64,000 nt of DNA, taken from NCBI GenBank assembly GCA_033485155.1, contig JAWQJJ010000007.1:1-64000 (forward strand), read 5' to 3'. A program made the translations under genes and the position numbers. The notes beneath the pieces were generated by a model. That model saw only the letters and a list, made by a program, of their open reading frames with translations. It did not search any database and had not been told where the DNA came from. This stretch comes from Methanomassiliicoccus sp. Its GTDB lineage: Archaea; Thermoplasmatota; Thermoplasmata; Methanomassiliicoccales; Methanomassiliicoccaceae. Positions 35,247 through 43,872 of this stretch are shown here, piece by piece. How positions within the stretch are numbered: position 1 is the stretch's first letter; each line of letters begins with the position of its first letter.

Positions 35247-38225
35247 CTGAACTGGAGATCAACGCTGCTGACCATCGTTGCCTTGGCCCTTATGGCTGCG
35301 GCCGTGGTCCTGCTACCCCTCACCCTGGCCATCCTGGCGATCATCGGCCTGGTCATGCTCCGCATCCTGCTGGACGCCCTCGGCAACCGCATGCTGTTCA
35401 AAATGGCCCTCCGCAACGTGCTCCGCCGGCCGTCGACCACCGCGCTGGTGCTGGGTGGCCTAATGATCGGCACGGCGATAATATCCGCCTCGCTTGTGGT
35501 CGGTGACACCCTCGATAACATGATCGTAGGAGAGACCACCAAGGCCTACGGGGACGTCGACTTCACCATCGCCGGCAACGGGACCGTTGCCGAAAGCCCA
35601 GGGCTCTATTCCTTGGTCAACGTCTCCGCCGTCCGCGGGGCGGTGCTAGCCGTGGACCATGTAGACGGGGCGGAATGGGTATTGGAAGCTCCGTCGAGCA
35701 TCCGTTCGGTGGGGTCAAACCTCACCCAGCCTTCGGTGGGAACCATGGGCCTGACCGACGCCACGGTGGCAAGGTTCGGCGGGTTCATCGCTGAGGACGG
35801 CACCCCCCTCGACCACCTGCCCGCCGCCGGGCATGCCTACGTCAATGAGAAGCTCGCCGCCAGCCTTGGTATAGCCGACGGCGGCACCGTAATGCTGGCC
35901 ACGGACCACCAGCATGTGGTATCCCTCACCGCGGACATCGTCCGCGACGAGCGTATGGCGGCGATGGGGCCGAAGCTTTTCCTGGACCTGTCCACAGCCC
36001 AACAGCTCAGCGGCATGGGCGATGTGGTGAACATGCTCCTGGTGACCCTTGACGACTCTGGACGGGCGAACGTAAACGCCACCCGGGCCGACCTGAACTC
36101 GACCATCGCCGCCTTCCCCGATCTGGAACTGCGGATCAACAACGACCGCGCCCAGGCTATCGTAGAGGGCCGCTCCAGCGTGTCGATGTTTACCTCCCTC
36201 TTCTTCGTATTCGGCTCGTTCTCCATTATCGCCGGCATCGCCCTAATCATAAACATCTTCACCATGCTGGGTGAGGAACGCAAGGGCGAGATGGGCGTGG
36301 CCCGAGCGGTGGGCATGAAGCGGGGGCATCTCCGCAAGCTCTTCACCTACGAAGGGCTGCTGTACGCGGCGGTGGCCGCGGCCATCGGGACCGGGGTGGG
36401 CCTTATACTCGCCTACGTTCTCATCATCGGCGCGGGAGCGCTCATCTCCACCGGGGATGTGGTCATAAGCGATTACTTCGCCTTCGCCCCCTTCTCGCTG
36501 TCGGTGGCCTACCTGGCGGGGTTCGTACTTACCCTGGTCACCATCTACCTGGTGACCTTCAGGATATCCAATATGAATATCGTCCGGGCGGTGCGGAACA
36601 TCCCCGAGCCCCTGCGGTCCAGGACCGACAAGGGTCTGCTCCGTCTCGGACTCCTGGCCTTCGTGGCCGGTGCAATGATCATGTTTCTGGGCGTGGAACA
36701 GCAGAGCCTCGCCCTGGCCAGCAGCGGCCTCTCCCTGGTGACCCTGTCCCTGGGACTGCTGCTCCGCCGGTTCACGGGCGACCGCCTGGCCTGGACCGTC
36801 GCCGGCCTCGCCACCCTGTTCGTTTGGTTGCCCAAGGGGTTCGAGATATTCCCGTACTCCGGCGACATAGAGATGTTCGTCATCTCAGGGGTGTTCATGG
36901 TCACCTCCCTGCTCATCGTGGTCATGTTCAACTCCGACAGCATCGTGCGCTTCTTCACGATGGTGCTCAGGACTAAGGGGGGTTACCGCGCGGTCATCAA
37001 GACCGCGATCTCCTATCCCCTCAGGGCCAAGGTCCGAACCGGGCTCAGCATATTCATCTTCGGGCTGGTGATCTTCACCGTGACCACGCTGTCGATGATG
37101 TCCGGCATGCTGTCGGTGGGCATCCCCCAGATGGTCGAGGAGACCTCCGGCGGTTTCGACATCGTGGCCTTCTCGGCCGCTCCGGTGGACATGTGGGGAA
37201 CGATCAACGGCACCCCCGGTCTGGTGGACCGGGTGAACGTCACCAGTATCATCCAGCTGAGCCAAGCCGACGCCCTGGTGACCATGAACCGCACCGACCC
37301 AGCGACCAACCTCACCGCGGAAGCCACCTTCAGGTATGATGCCATAGGCATAGATCCCGATGGCCGGCTGTACACCGAGGGCAATTACCCTCTCAAGCAG
37401 TGGAACACCACCCGGTTCGCCAGCGAGACGGATGTGTGGAACGCCGCCCGGTCCGATCCATCACTGGTGATCCTGGACGGCACCGCGGGGGAGGGAAATG
37501 GCGAGTTCGGCATCTCTATGGGAAGCAGTGAGATCTCCGACGCGAAGGTGGGGGACACCCTCCAGCTGACCGATCTGAGCGGCAATAACTCGACCGTGAC
37601 CGTCATCGGGGTGACCAAGCAGAGTACCTTCCATGGCGTGTTCATGAACAGCGGGTACGTGAACGACGATCTCGGGGTCAACGGAACGAACCTGTTCCTT
37701 ATCAAGCTGGCCGGAAATGTCGATGCCGACCGCCAGGCCACCCTCATCCAGAACGAGTTCTGGGAGGCCGGGGTTTACACCATACCCATGAAGACCGTGG
37801 CTCACCAGGCGGTCAGCCAGATCGACGGGATGTTCAACCTCATCAAGGCCTTTCTGGCACTGGGACTCATCATCGGTATCACCGGGCTGGGGATCATCAC
37901 CATACGATCCATCCGGGAGAGGACCATCGAGATCGGCATGATGCGGGCCATAGGCTACACCAGGCGCATGGTCGTCGCCAACTTCGCCCTGGAGTCCGCG
38001 TTCGTCTCAGTCCTGGGGATCCTCATCGGCTCCGTCCTGGGTATAGTGGTCGGCTACCAGCTGTGGCAATCGGCCTTCCAGGACATGGGGATCGATTTCC
38101 TCATCCCGTGGTGGCCCATCCTGCTCGTGGGCGGCCTGGCGTTCATCGCCACCCTCCTCAGCGTGTACCCGGCGGCAAGGGGCGCCAGCAAGGTATCCCC
38201 GGCCGAGGTCCTGCGGTTCGAGTAA
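35247..38225 (+). CDS. MacB/FtsX-type ABC permease, probable CTG start
   Basis: This protein has about 992 residues if read from CTG at 35247, or 977 from the first ATG at 35292. GGTGAT lies three bases before the CTG, the same spacing as before the ATG of the stress-protein gene at 2230. From the ATG most of the first hydrophobic segment would be lost. The protein has two FtsX domains with four-helix sets (about 300-440 with EERKGEMGVARAVGMKRGHLRKL, and the C-terminal 150 residues with RERTIEIGMMRAIGYTRRMV) and large extracellular domains between. Together with the ATPase it may export lipoproteins, peptides or lipids. Confidence 0.88.
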   Translation: MNWRSTLLTIVALALMAAAVVLLPLTLAILAIIGLVMLRILLDALGNRMLFKMALRNVLRRPSTTALVLGGLMIGTAIISASLVVGDTLDNMIVGETTKAYGDVDFTIAGNGTVAESPGLYSLVNVSAVRGAVLAVDHVDGAEWVLEAPSSIRSVGSNLTQPSVGTMGLTDATVARFGGFIAEDGTPLDHLPAAGHAYVNEKLAASLGIADGGTVMLATDHQHVVSLTADIVRDERMAAMGPKLFLDLSTAQQLSGMGDVVNMLLVTLDDSGRANVNATRADLNSTIAAFPDLELRINNDRAQAIVEGRSSVSMFTSLFFVFGSFSIIAGIALIINIFTMLGEERKGEMGVARAVGMKRGHLRKLFTYEGLLYAAVAAAIGTGVGLILAYVLIIGAGALISTGDVVISDYFAFAPFSLSVAYLAGFVLTLVTIYLVTFRISNMNIVRAVRNIPEPLRSRTDKGLLRLGLLAFVAGAMIMFLGVEQQSLALASSGLSLVTLSLGLLLRRFTGDRLAWTVAGLATLFVWLPKGFEIFPYSGDIEMFVISGVFMVTSLLIVVMFNSDSIVRFFTMVLRTKGGYRAVIKTAISYPLRAKVRTGLSIFIFGLVIFTVTTLSMMSGMLSVGIPQMVEETSGGFDIVAFSAAPVDMWGTINGTPGLVDRVNVTSIIQLSQADALVTMNRTDPATNLTAEATFRYDAIGIDPDGRLYTEGNYPLKQWNTTRFASETDVWNAARSDPSLVILDGTAGEGNGEFGISMGSSEISDAKVGDTLQLTDLSGNNSTVTVIGVTKQSTFHGVFMNSGYVNDDLGVNGTNLFLIKLAGNVDADRQATLIQNEFWEAGVYTIPMKTVAHQAVSQIDGMFNLIKAFLALGLIIGITGLGIITIRSIRERTIEIGMMRAIGYTRRMVVANFALESAFVSVLGILIGSVLGIVVGYQLWQSAFQDMGIDFLIPWWPILLVGGLAFIATLLSVYPAARGASKVSPAEVLRFE

Positions 38226-38228
38226 GCC

Positions 38229-38253
38229 AAACCTCTTCCTCCTCTTTTTTCTT
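38229..38253 (+). terminator. AAACCTCTT-type terminator after the MacB-type permease
   Basis: AAACCTCTT and a pyrimidine tract with six consecutive thymines (38245-38250) begin four bases after the stop codon. Confidence 0.55.
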
Positions 38254-38292
38254 AAGCAGCTTAAAAAATCACGACGACGTTCACCCCTTATC

Positions 38293-38877
38293 ATGACCGA
38301 CCGACGCCCCCTGCAGAGCCTGACCTACGGGATGTACATCGTGGGGGCGAGGGAAGGGGAGCGGATGAATGGGCAGCTGTCCAACACCGTGTTCCAAACG
38401 ACCTCCGAGCCACCCATGCTATCGGTGTGCGTCAACCACCAGAATGTCACCCACGGGATGATCAAGAGGAGCGGCAGGTTCTGCGTTTCAGTGCTCGACG
38501 TGACCGCCCCGTTCACCTTCATCAGTCTCTTCGGCTTCCGCCACGGCGATAAGGTCGACAAGCTCGCTGGGGTCCCCCACCGTACCAGCAAGGCTGGCCT
38601 TCCCGTGGTAACAGCCAGCACCAATGCCTACCTCGAGGCCGTGGTCGTAGGCTCCGTTGAGGCCGTCACCCACACAGTGTTCCTCGGCCAGGTCACCGAT
38701 ATGGAGATCCTCGGTGAGGGAGTGTCCATGACCTATGACTACTACCGCACCGTGCTCAAGGGGCTCACTCCCCGGAGCGCCCCGACCTTCGCTCCCCCGG
38801 TCGCCGTGCGCGACTCCGCAGGGGACGCCTACCGGGTGAGCGATCCCGCCCTCGGCACAGAGAGGACGTCCCAATAG
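38293..38877 (+). CDS. Flavin reductase domain protein
   Basis: This 194-residue FMN-binding split-barrel protein of the flavin reductase/flavoredoxin family has LQSLTYGMYIVGAREG at the N-terminus and N-x-V...PPMLSVCVN, FCVSVL and FGFRHGDKVDK motifs. Many methanogen homologues carry a C-terminal rubredoxin domain; this one ends after GLTPRSAP plus a short unrelated tail, so an electron partner must be separate. It may reduce flavins or oxygen. It stands alone. Confidence 0.88.
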   Translation: MTDRRPLQSLTYGMYIVGAREGERMNGQLSNTVFQTTSEPPMLSVCVNHQNVTHGMIKRSGRFCVSVLDVTAPFTFISLFGFRHGDKVDKLAGVPHRTSKAGLPVVTASTNAYLEAVVVGSVEAVTHTVFLGQVTDMEILGEGVSMTYDYYRTVLKGLTPRSAPTFAPPVAVRDSAGDAYRVSDPALGTERTSQ

Positions 38878-38916
38878 TATAAGTCATCAGACGTTTCTAT
38901 TTTCCTCTGAGGACAT

Positions 38917-39387
38917 ATGGCCAGCGGGTTGGGGGTTACCAGGGCCGCCCAGGCCTCGGAAGCGGTCGTCAAGCTGAAGGACAGGATGATGTTCGGTATA
39001 GCTGATAGGGCGGGGGAGAACGCGGCAGCCCGGGCTCGCCTGCTGCTGGACCATGTCATCGACTCCCTTCCCGAAGAGGCGTTGGGGGACGAGGCGGCAT
39101 TCATGGCCCTCCTGGTGGATCGGGCCAGGACCTTCGTTCTCTCCTCCGGAGGAGAGCCGGAGGGCCACTTCCGGCTGGTGGGAGCGAACCACCTGCTGGT
39201 CAACATGCTGCAGCCAGTGGTGGAGGGAACCGACGACGAGTACATCACCACCGAGTACGAGGAACTGAGCGATGGGCTCGACGACCTCGAGCGTATCGAC
39301 ATCTCGAACCCCTCGCTGAACAATCGCCTTAGTTCCATCTTCGACGAGCTGATCGAGCTGTCGAAGGCGCTGGGGATCGGGGCTTAG
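38917..39387 (+). CDS. Helical protein of unknown function
   Basis: This 156-residue acidic, mainly helical protein has no membrane segment or cysteine. A TATA-like agtataag (about 38876-38883) precedes the ATG at short-leader distance. No family is recognised. Codon use matches the surrounding genes, which supports it as real. Confidence 0.6.
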   Translation: MASGLGVTRAAQASEAVVKLKDRMMFGIADRAGENAAARARLLLDHVIDSLPEEALGDEAAFMALLVDRARTFVLSSGGEPEGHFRLVGANHLLVNMLQPVVEGTDDEYITTEYEELSDGLDDLERIDISNPSLNNRLSSIFDELIELSKALGIGA

Positions 39388-39443
39388 GCGGTCTGAGCGG
39401 CCGACAGTAAAAGGTATCACCACCCAGCTCTCAATCGAAACTC

Positions 39444-40658
39444 ATGGACGACCGGTTCGTTTTAGCGGGACCTTCGGCGAAGGACCGTGTCCTGGATCTT
39501 GTGGCAAGGATCAAGCAGGGGAAGGGGGAGTTGCCCGAAGAGGTAAGGGAAGCCCTCGAGGACACCGACCCGTTCCTCATCGAGAGGATCGAGGCGGAAT
39601 TGGTGGACCAGGGGGTGTCCCGCGACGACATCAGGCTGCTGTGCGACGCCCGGAGCAGGACCTTCATCGCCGCCGAGGAGATCGACGAGACCATCCTGGA
39701 ACGACCGGGGCATCCCATTCACACCCTGATGGAGGAGCACCGGCAGATCCTCATGTTCATGACCCGGCTCCGGGACACCGCCCGAGAGATGCGGACCGGC
39801 GAGCTGCGGCCCGATGCCGCAAGGGTCGACCTGCGGGAGGTAGCGCCGTTCATCCAGGAAGCCCAGAAACACTTCCAGAGGGAGGAGAACGTACTGTTTC
39901 CGTACCTCGAGAGGCATGGCATCGAGGGGCCGCCCCAGGCGATGTGGTCGGAGCACCAGGTCCTGAGGGCCCATGAAGGAAAGCTCATCTCTCTCATCAG
40001 CGGGCAAGGATCAACGGGGGATCAGGAGATCACAACCGCCCTGGAATGCCAGGCATCGATCCTGCTGGCGCTGCTGGACGCGCACTTCCACAAGGAGAAC
40101 CATGTCCTATTTCCCATGGCCGTGCGCGCGTTGGATGTCCATGAGTGGAACGAAGCCCGGCGGGAGTTCGAATCGATCGGCCCTTGCAGCTTCGTCGAGG
40201 CCCACGCCCCTCTCGAGTTCCGGCCGGTAGAGGTCGGGGAGACCGCTCCCGCGCAAGAGGTCGTGCTCCCCACGGGGAGGTTCACCGCGGCAGAGCTGGA
40301 GATGATGCTAGGCACCCTGCCGGTCGACATCACCTTCGTAGACGAGAACGACCGAGTGCGGTTCTACTCCAACTCTACCGACCGCATCTTCGTGAGGACG
40401 CCGGCGGTCATCGGCCGCAAGGTCCAGAACTGTCATCCTCAGAAGAGCGTGCATGTAGTGCAGAAAATCCTCGACGACTTCCGGGCAGGGAGGAGGAACG
40501 AGGCGGAGTTCTGGCTGGAGGTCGGGGAGAGGTTCGTGCACATCCGTTACTTCCCTCTCCGGAGCGCCACGGGCGAGTACAAGGGCGTTCTGGAGATGGT
40601 ACAGGACGTGACCGCCATCAGAACGCTGGAGGGGCAGAAACGGCTGCTTGACGAGTAG
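39444..40658 (+). CDS. DUF438-hemerythrin-PAS sensor protein
   Basis: This 404-residue protein has three parts: DUF438 (about 15-80), a hemerythrin-like four-helix domain (about 88-240, with HTLMEEHRQI, HFQREENVLFPYLE and HFHKENHVLFPMA supplying the diiron ligands), and a C-terminal PAS domain (about 275-395, with VDITFVDENDRVRFYSN, GRKVQNCHPQKSV and FHIRYFPLRS-like strands). Such proteins probably sense oxygen or nitric oxide and pass the signal by contact, as no output domain is present. It is a lone gene. Confidence 0.9.
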   Translation: MDDRFVLAGPSAKDRVLDLVARIKQGKGELPEEVREALEDTDPFLIERIEAELVDQGVSRDDIRLLCDARSRTFIAAEEIDETILERPGHPIHTLMEEHRQILMFMTRLRDTAREMRTGELRPDAARVDLREVAPFIQEAQKHFQREENVLFPYLERHGIEGPPQAMWSEHQVLRAHEGKLISLISGQGSTGDQEITTALECQASILLALLDAHFHKENHVLFPMAVRALDVHEWNEARREFESIGPCSFVEAHAPLEFRPVEVGETAPAQEVVLPTGRFTAAELEMMLGTLPVDITFVDENDRVRFYSNSTDRIFVRTPAVIGRKVQNCHPQKSVHVVQKILDDFRAGRRNEAEFWLEVGERFVHIRYFPLRSATGEYKGVLEMVQDVTAIRTLEGQKRLLDE

Positions 40659-40759
40659 TCCCATTCTACTCCGACGAAGGCATTCGCTCCTCGCGTAACG
40701 GCCAGGTTCTCACCATCCAAGGGGCCGGGAGTGAAACCCAAATATGCCTTATCTCCGTC

Positions 40760-41122
40760 ATGGTGGTCATGGACGAGGTTAAGAACGTAGGGGCCGGACG
40801 GTTGAAGCACCTACGAGCGAGCGACAGGAGCATGACCTTCGAGGACGATTACATGGAGATCGAGGAGGGGACCAGGGGCCTGATTAAGGCGGTCGACCCC
40901 AAGGGCGAGATCGTCGGCCTGGAGTTCATCGAACCGGAGGAGATGTGGTCGGACCCTGACGTGATGGATGAATACCTGGAGACGCTAGAGGATGGCATAT
41001 TGGTCACAGTGATCGTTCCCGACAGCGAGCGGCTGGAGGCAGAGGCTATGCTGCGGGAGGAGGTCGGTAAGAGCGTCCGCGTCCTCCCGTACAGGGAGTG
41101 CGCCACGGCCGCGTGGCGCTGA
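40760..41122 (+). CDS. Small acidic protein with a DUF2283-like segment
   Basis: This 120-residue protein contains DDYMEIEEGTRGLIKAVDPKGEIVGLEFIEPEE (about 29-61), which follows the DUF2283 pattern (a short antiparallel beta unit with GxIxGLEF). The rest is acidic and unknown. ATGs at 40760 and 40769 are both possible starts. A TATA-like aaatatgcc lies about 20-30 bases upstream. Confidence 0.6.
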   Translation: MVVMDEVKNVGAGRLKHLRASDRSMTFEDDYMEIEEGTRGLIKAVDPKGEIVGLEFIEPEEMWSDPDVMDEYLETLEDGILVTVIVPDSERLEAEAMLREEVGKSVRVLPYRECATAAWR

Positions 41123-41222
41123 TGGCCCTCTCTTTCAAGGGAAATAGCGGAGGATCGACACCGGTGGTGTCGTCCCAACCAGGGTCATCTTTTTATCCTC
41201 CCTCGGTGCTCTTTCGGGCGAC

Positions 41223-42653
41223 ATGAGCGACGATTGGACCGAGATCTACCGGCCCCATGGGCTCAGCGAGGTCGTGGGCAACCCCAAGGCCGTTGAGGAG
41301 CTGAAGGCGTGGGCTGACGCCTGGGAGAACGGGAGGCCGGCCAAGCGGGCCGCGGTGCTCATAGGTACCCCGGGCACGGGAAAGACCAGTGCCGCGCTCG
41401 CCCTGGCCGCCGATTACGGCTGGGATGTGGTGGAGATGAACGCCTCGGACCAACGCAATGCCGACGCCATCAAGGGCATCGCCCTGAGGGGGGCCATCGG
41501 CCAGACCTTCACTTCCGATGGGGAGTACCGTTCCACCAAGCAGGGCAAGCTTAAGCTCATCATCCTGGACGAGGCGGATAACATCAGCGGCCGGGAGGAC
41601 CGGGGCGGGGTGCCGGCTATCGTCGAGGTGGTGCGCACCACCAAGCAGCCAGTCATACTCATCGTCAACGATTGGTATGCGCTCACCAAGAAAAGTTCGG
41701 TGCTGAAGTCACAGACCGAGCAGATCAAGTTCACCCGCATTAAGACGGTCACCGTGCGCGGTGTGCTAAGGAGGATCGCCAAGGACCAGGAGATTAAAGT
41801 CTCCGATGGGGCGCTGGAGCTGCTGTCCGAGAACTCGGGGGGCGATCTGCGCTCCGCCATCAGGGACCTCCAGGCCGTTGCCACCGGCAGGCAGGAGGTG
41901 GGCGATCTCGATACCACCGTGGTCTCGGCGCGAGAGGTCGAGAAGACCATGTACCAGGCCATGGACTCAGTGTTCAAATCCAGCGACGCCAAGGGGGCGC
42001 GAGCGAGGATGGCCGAGGTCGAAGAGACCCCTGACGCCAAGCTGTTGTGGATAGAGGAGAACCTGCCGATCGCCTACCGCGATCATCTCGACCTGTATCG
42101 AGGGATGCGCGAAGTGGCCAAGGCCAGCGCTTATCTCGGTCGGGTCCAGAGGCGCCAGCACTACGGATTCTGGAGCTACGCTGGGGACATGCTCTCATTC
42201 GGCGTGTGCGCGGCCAAGCGGAAGGAGGTCCGGGGTTACGTCCGCTATGCCTTCCCTAGCTACCTTATGAAGATGTCGCGCAGCAAGAGCGTCAGGGCGG
42301 TGCAGTCGCAGGTATGTTCCAAGATCGGGGAACGGGTCCATATGTCTGTAGCCGGAGTGCGGCAGGACCTCCTGCCGTATTTCCGGTCGATGTTCAAGAC
42401 GGATAAGGAGTTCCAGTTGCGGATGGCGATCGACCTGCAGCTGGAGGACGAGGAAGTGGCATTCATCCTGGAGGATAAGATCGACTCCAACGCGGTCAAG
42501 CACGTCATGTCAAGCATCAAGAAGGTGCTGGAGGCGAAGGACCAGCGGATGGAGAAGGCCATCGACCGCAAGAAAGCCATCGATGCACTGGACGAGCCGC
42601 TGACGACCATGCCCAAGCCCCAGCCGTCCCCCTCCCAGCGGACGCTATTCTGA
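41223..42653 (+). CDS. rfcL: Replication factor C large subunit
   Basis: This 476-residue clamp-loader AAA+ subunit has Walker A GTPGTGKT (48-55), Walker B LIILDEADN and the N-terminal WTEIYRPHGLSEVVGN typical of RfcL, followed by the helical collar domain. The C-terminus ends in a PIP box (QRTLF) that contacts PCNA. With RfcS it loads the sliding clamp onto primed DNA. A TATA-like tctttttatcc lies about 25-30 bases before the ATG. The TYW1 gene starts six bases after its stop. Confidence 0.96.
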   Translation: MSDDWTEIYRPHGLSEVVGNPKAVEELKAWADAWENGRPAKRAAVLIGTPGTGKTSAALALAADYGWDVVEMNASDQRNADAIKGIALRGAIGQTFTSDGEYRSTKQGKLKLIILDEADNISGREDRGGVPAIVEVVRTTKQPVILIVNDWYALTKKSSVLKSQTEQIKFTRIKTVTVRGVLRRIAKDQEIKVSDGALELLSENSGGDLRSAIRDLQAVATGRQEVGDLDTTVVSAREVEKTMYQAMDSVFKSSDAKGARARMAEVEETPDAKLLWIEENLPIAYRDHLDLYRGMREVAKASAYLGRVQRRQHYGFWSYAGDMLSFGVCAAKRKEVRGYVRYAFPSYLMKMSRSKSVRAVQSQVCSKIGERVHMSVAGVRQDLLPYFRSMFKTDKEFQLRMAIDLQLEDEEVAFILEDKIDSNAVKHVMSSIKKVLEAKDQRMEKAIDRKKAIDALDEPLTTMPKPQPSPSQRTLF

Positions 42654-42659
42654 GGCCCC

Positions 42660-43595
42660 ATGACCACCGATCTGAACAGGACGAGAGAGAAGCAGCAGTA
42701 CAAGATGCATGGCGGACATGCTGCGGTCAAGCTGTGCCACTGGATGCAACAGTCGCTGCTCAAGGACCGCCCTTGCTATAAGCAGGAGTTCTACGGCATC
42801 CGATCGCACCGCTGCCTCCAGATGACCCCGGTGGTCGACCAGTGCACCCATAACTGCCTCTTCTGCTGGCGGGTGCAGGGCTTCGACCGCAAGGAGGAGG
42901 ACTGGAGGGAGCCGGAAGAGGTCCTGGATGCATGTATCGCCGAGCAGCGCAAGCTGGTCTCTGGTTTCGGGGGCGATCCAAGATGTAAGAAGGAGATGTG
43001 GAACGAGGCGCGGGAGCCCAAACAGGTTGCCATATCCCTCTCCGGGGAGCCGACGATGTACCCCTACCTCGGCGATCTCATCGCCCTATGCCACCGGCGC
43101 GGGATGACCACCTTCCTGGTGACCAACGGCACCCTCCCAGAGGTCCTGGAGAAGCTCGATCCCCTGCCCACCCAGCTGTATGTGACGGTGGCGGCCCCCA
43201 ACCCCGAGGTGTATAAGCGGCTTTGCGTGCCCCGCATCCCCGATGGGTGGCAGAAGCTCATGCGCACCCTGGAGCTATTCCCCTCGCTCGATACGCGGAC
43301 GGTCATCCGGCACACCCTGGTCAAGGAGTGGAACATCGGATGGGAGGACGAGTACGCCCACCTCGACTCCATCGCCGACCCTACCTTCATCGAGCCCAAG
43401 GGCTACGTCTTCGTCGGCGATTCACGGCGCCGCATGAGCATGGCTAACATGCCCTCTCATACCGAGATCAGGGAATTCTCCACCAAGCTCGGCGAGCGGC
43501 TGGGGGTCAGCATTTTAAAGGAAAGAAAGGACAGTCGGGTGCTGGTACTCGGAGCGGATGAATCCGAGCTGAGGATCCCCGGCCTCGACGAGTGA
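42660..43595 (+). CDS. taw1: tRNA 4-demethylwyosine synthase (TYW1)
   Basis: This 311-residue radical SAM enzyme converts N1-methylguanosine at position 37 of tRNA-Phe into 4-demethylwyosine, using pyruvate. The SAM cluster cysteines C62, C66 and C69 (CTHNCLFC) and the second cluster set C26, C39 and C52 have the spacing of characterised archaeal TYW1. LSGEPTMYP follows. The flavodoxin domain of eukaryotic TYW1 is absent, as in archaea. It is co-directional with rfcL at a six-base gap. Confidence 0.95.
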   Translation: MTTDLNRTREKQQYKMHGGHAAVKLCHWMQQSLLKDRPCYKQEFYGIRSHRCLQMTPVVDQCTHNCLFCWRVQGFDRKEEDWREPEEVLDACIAEQRKLVSGFGGDPRCKKEMWNEAREPKQVAISLSGEPTMYPYLGDLIALCHRRGMTTFLVTNGTLPEVLEKLDPLPTQLYVTVAAPNPEVYKRLCVPRIPDGWQKLMRTLELFPSLDTRTVIRHTLVKEWNIGWEDEYAHLDSIADPTFIEPKGYVFVGDSRRRMSMANMPSHTEIREFSTKLGERLGVSILKERKDSRVLVLGADESELRIPGLDE

Positions 43596-43872
43596 CCGCC
43601 GATCGGTCCGAGCCATCACGGCCGCTTGCACAGGGCCATGCACGACCTCTCTACCTATATGCTCGTAGAGCCGAGCCCGCCCCTGTCCAGCCGCTGAAGT
43701 TGAGCCACCTCTCATTTGCCCCCTGCCCCACTCAACATCACTCGGTCGTCGGTCTTCGTCCTCTGCTCGGGCGCTATCGTGGCGCGGGCGCCGGCTACCA
43801 TCGCCAGCAGCATCCACTCCAGGCCCTCATCCCTGAAGTCCCGGAAGGAAACGCCGGCGAGGCCTATGGGAC

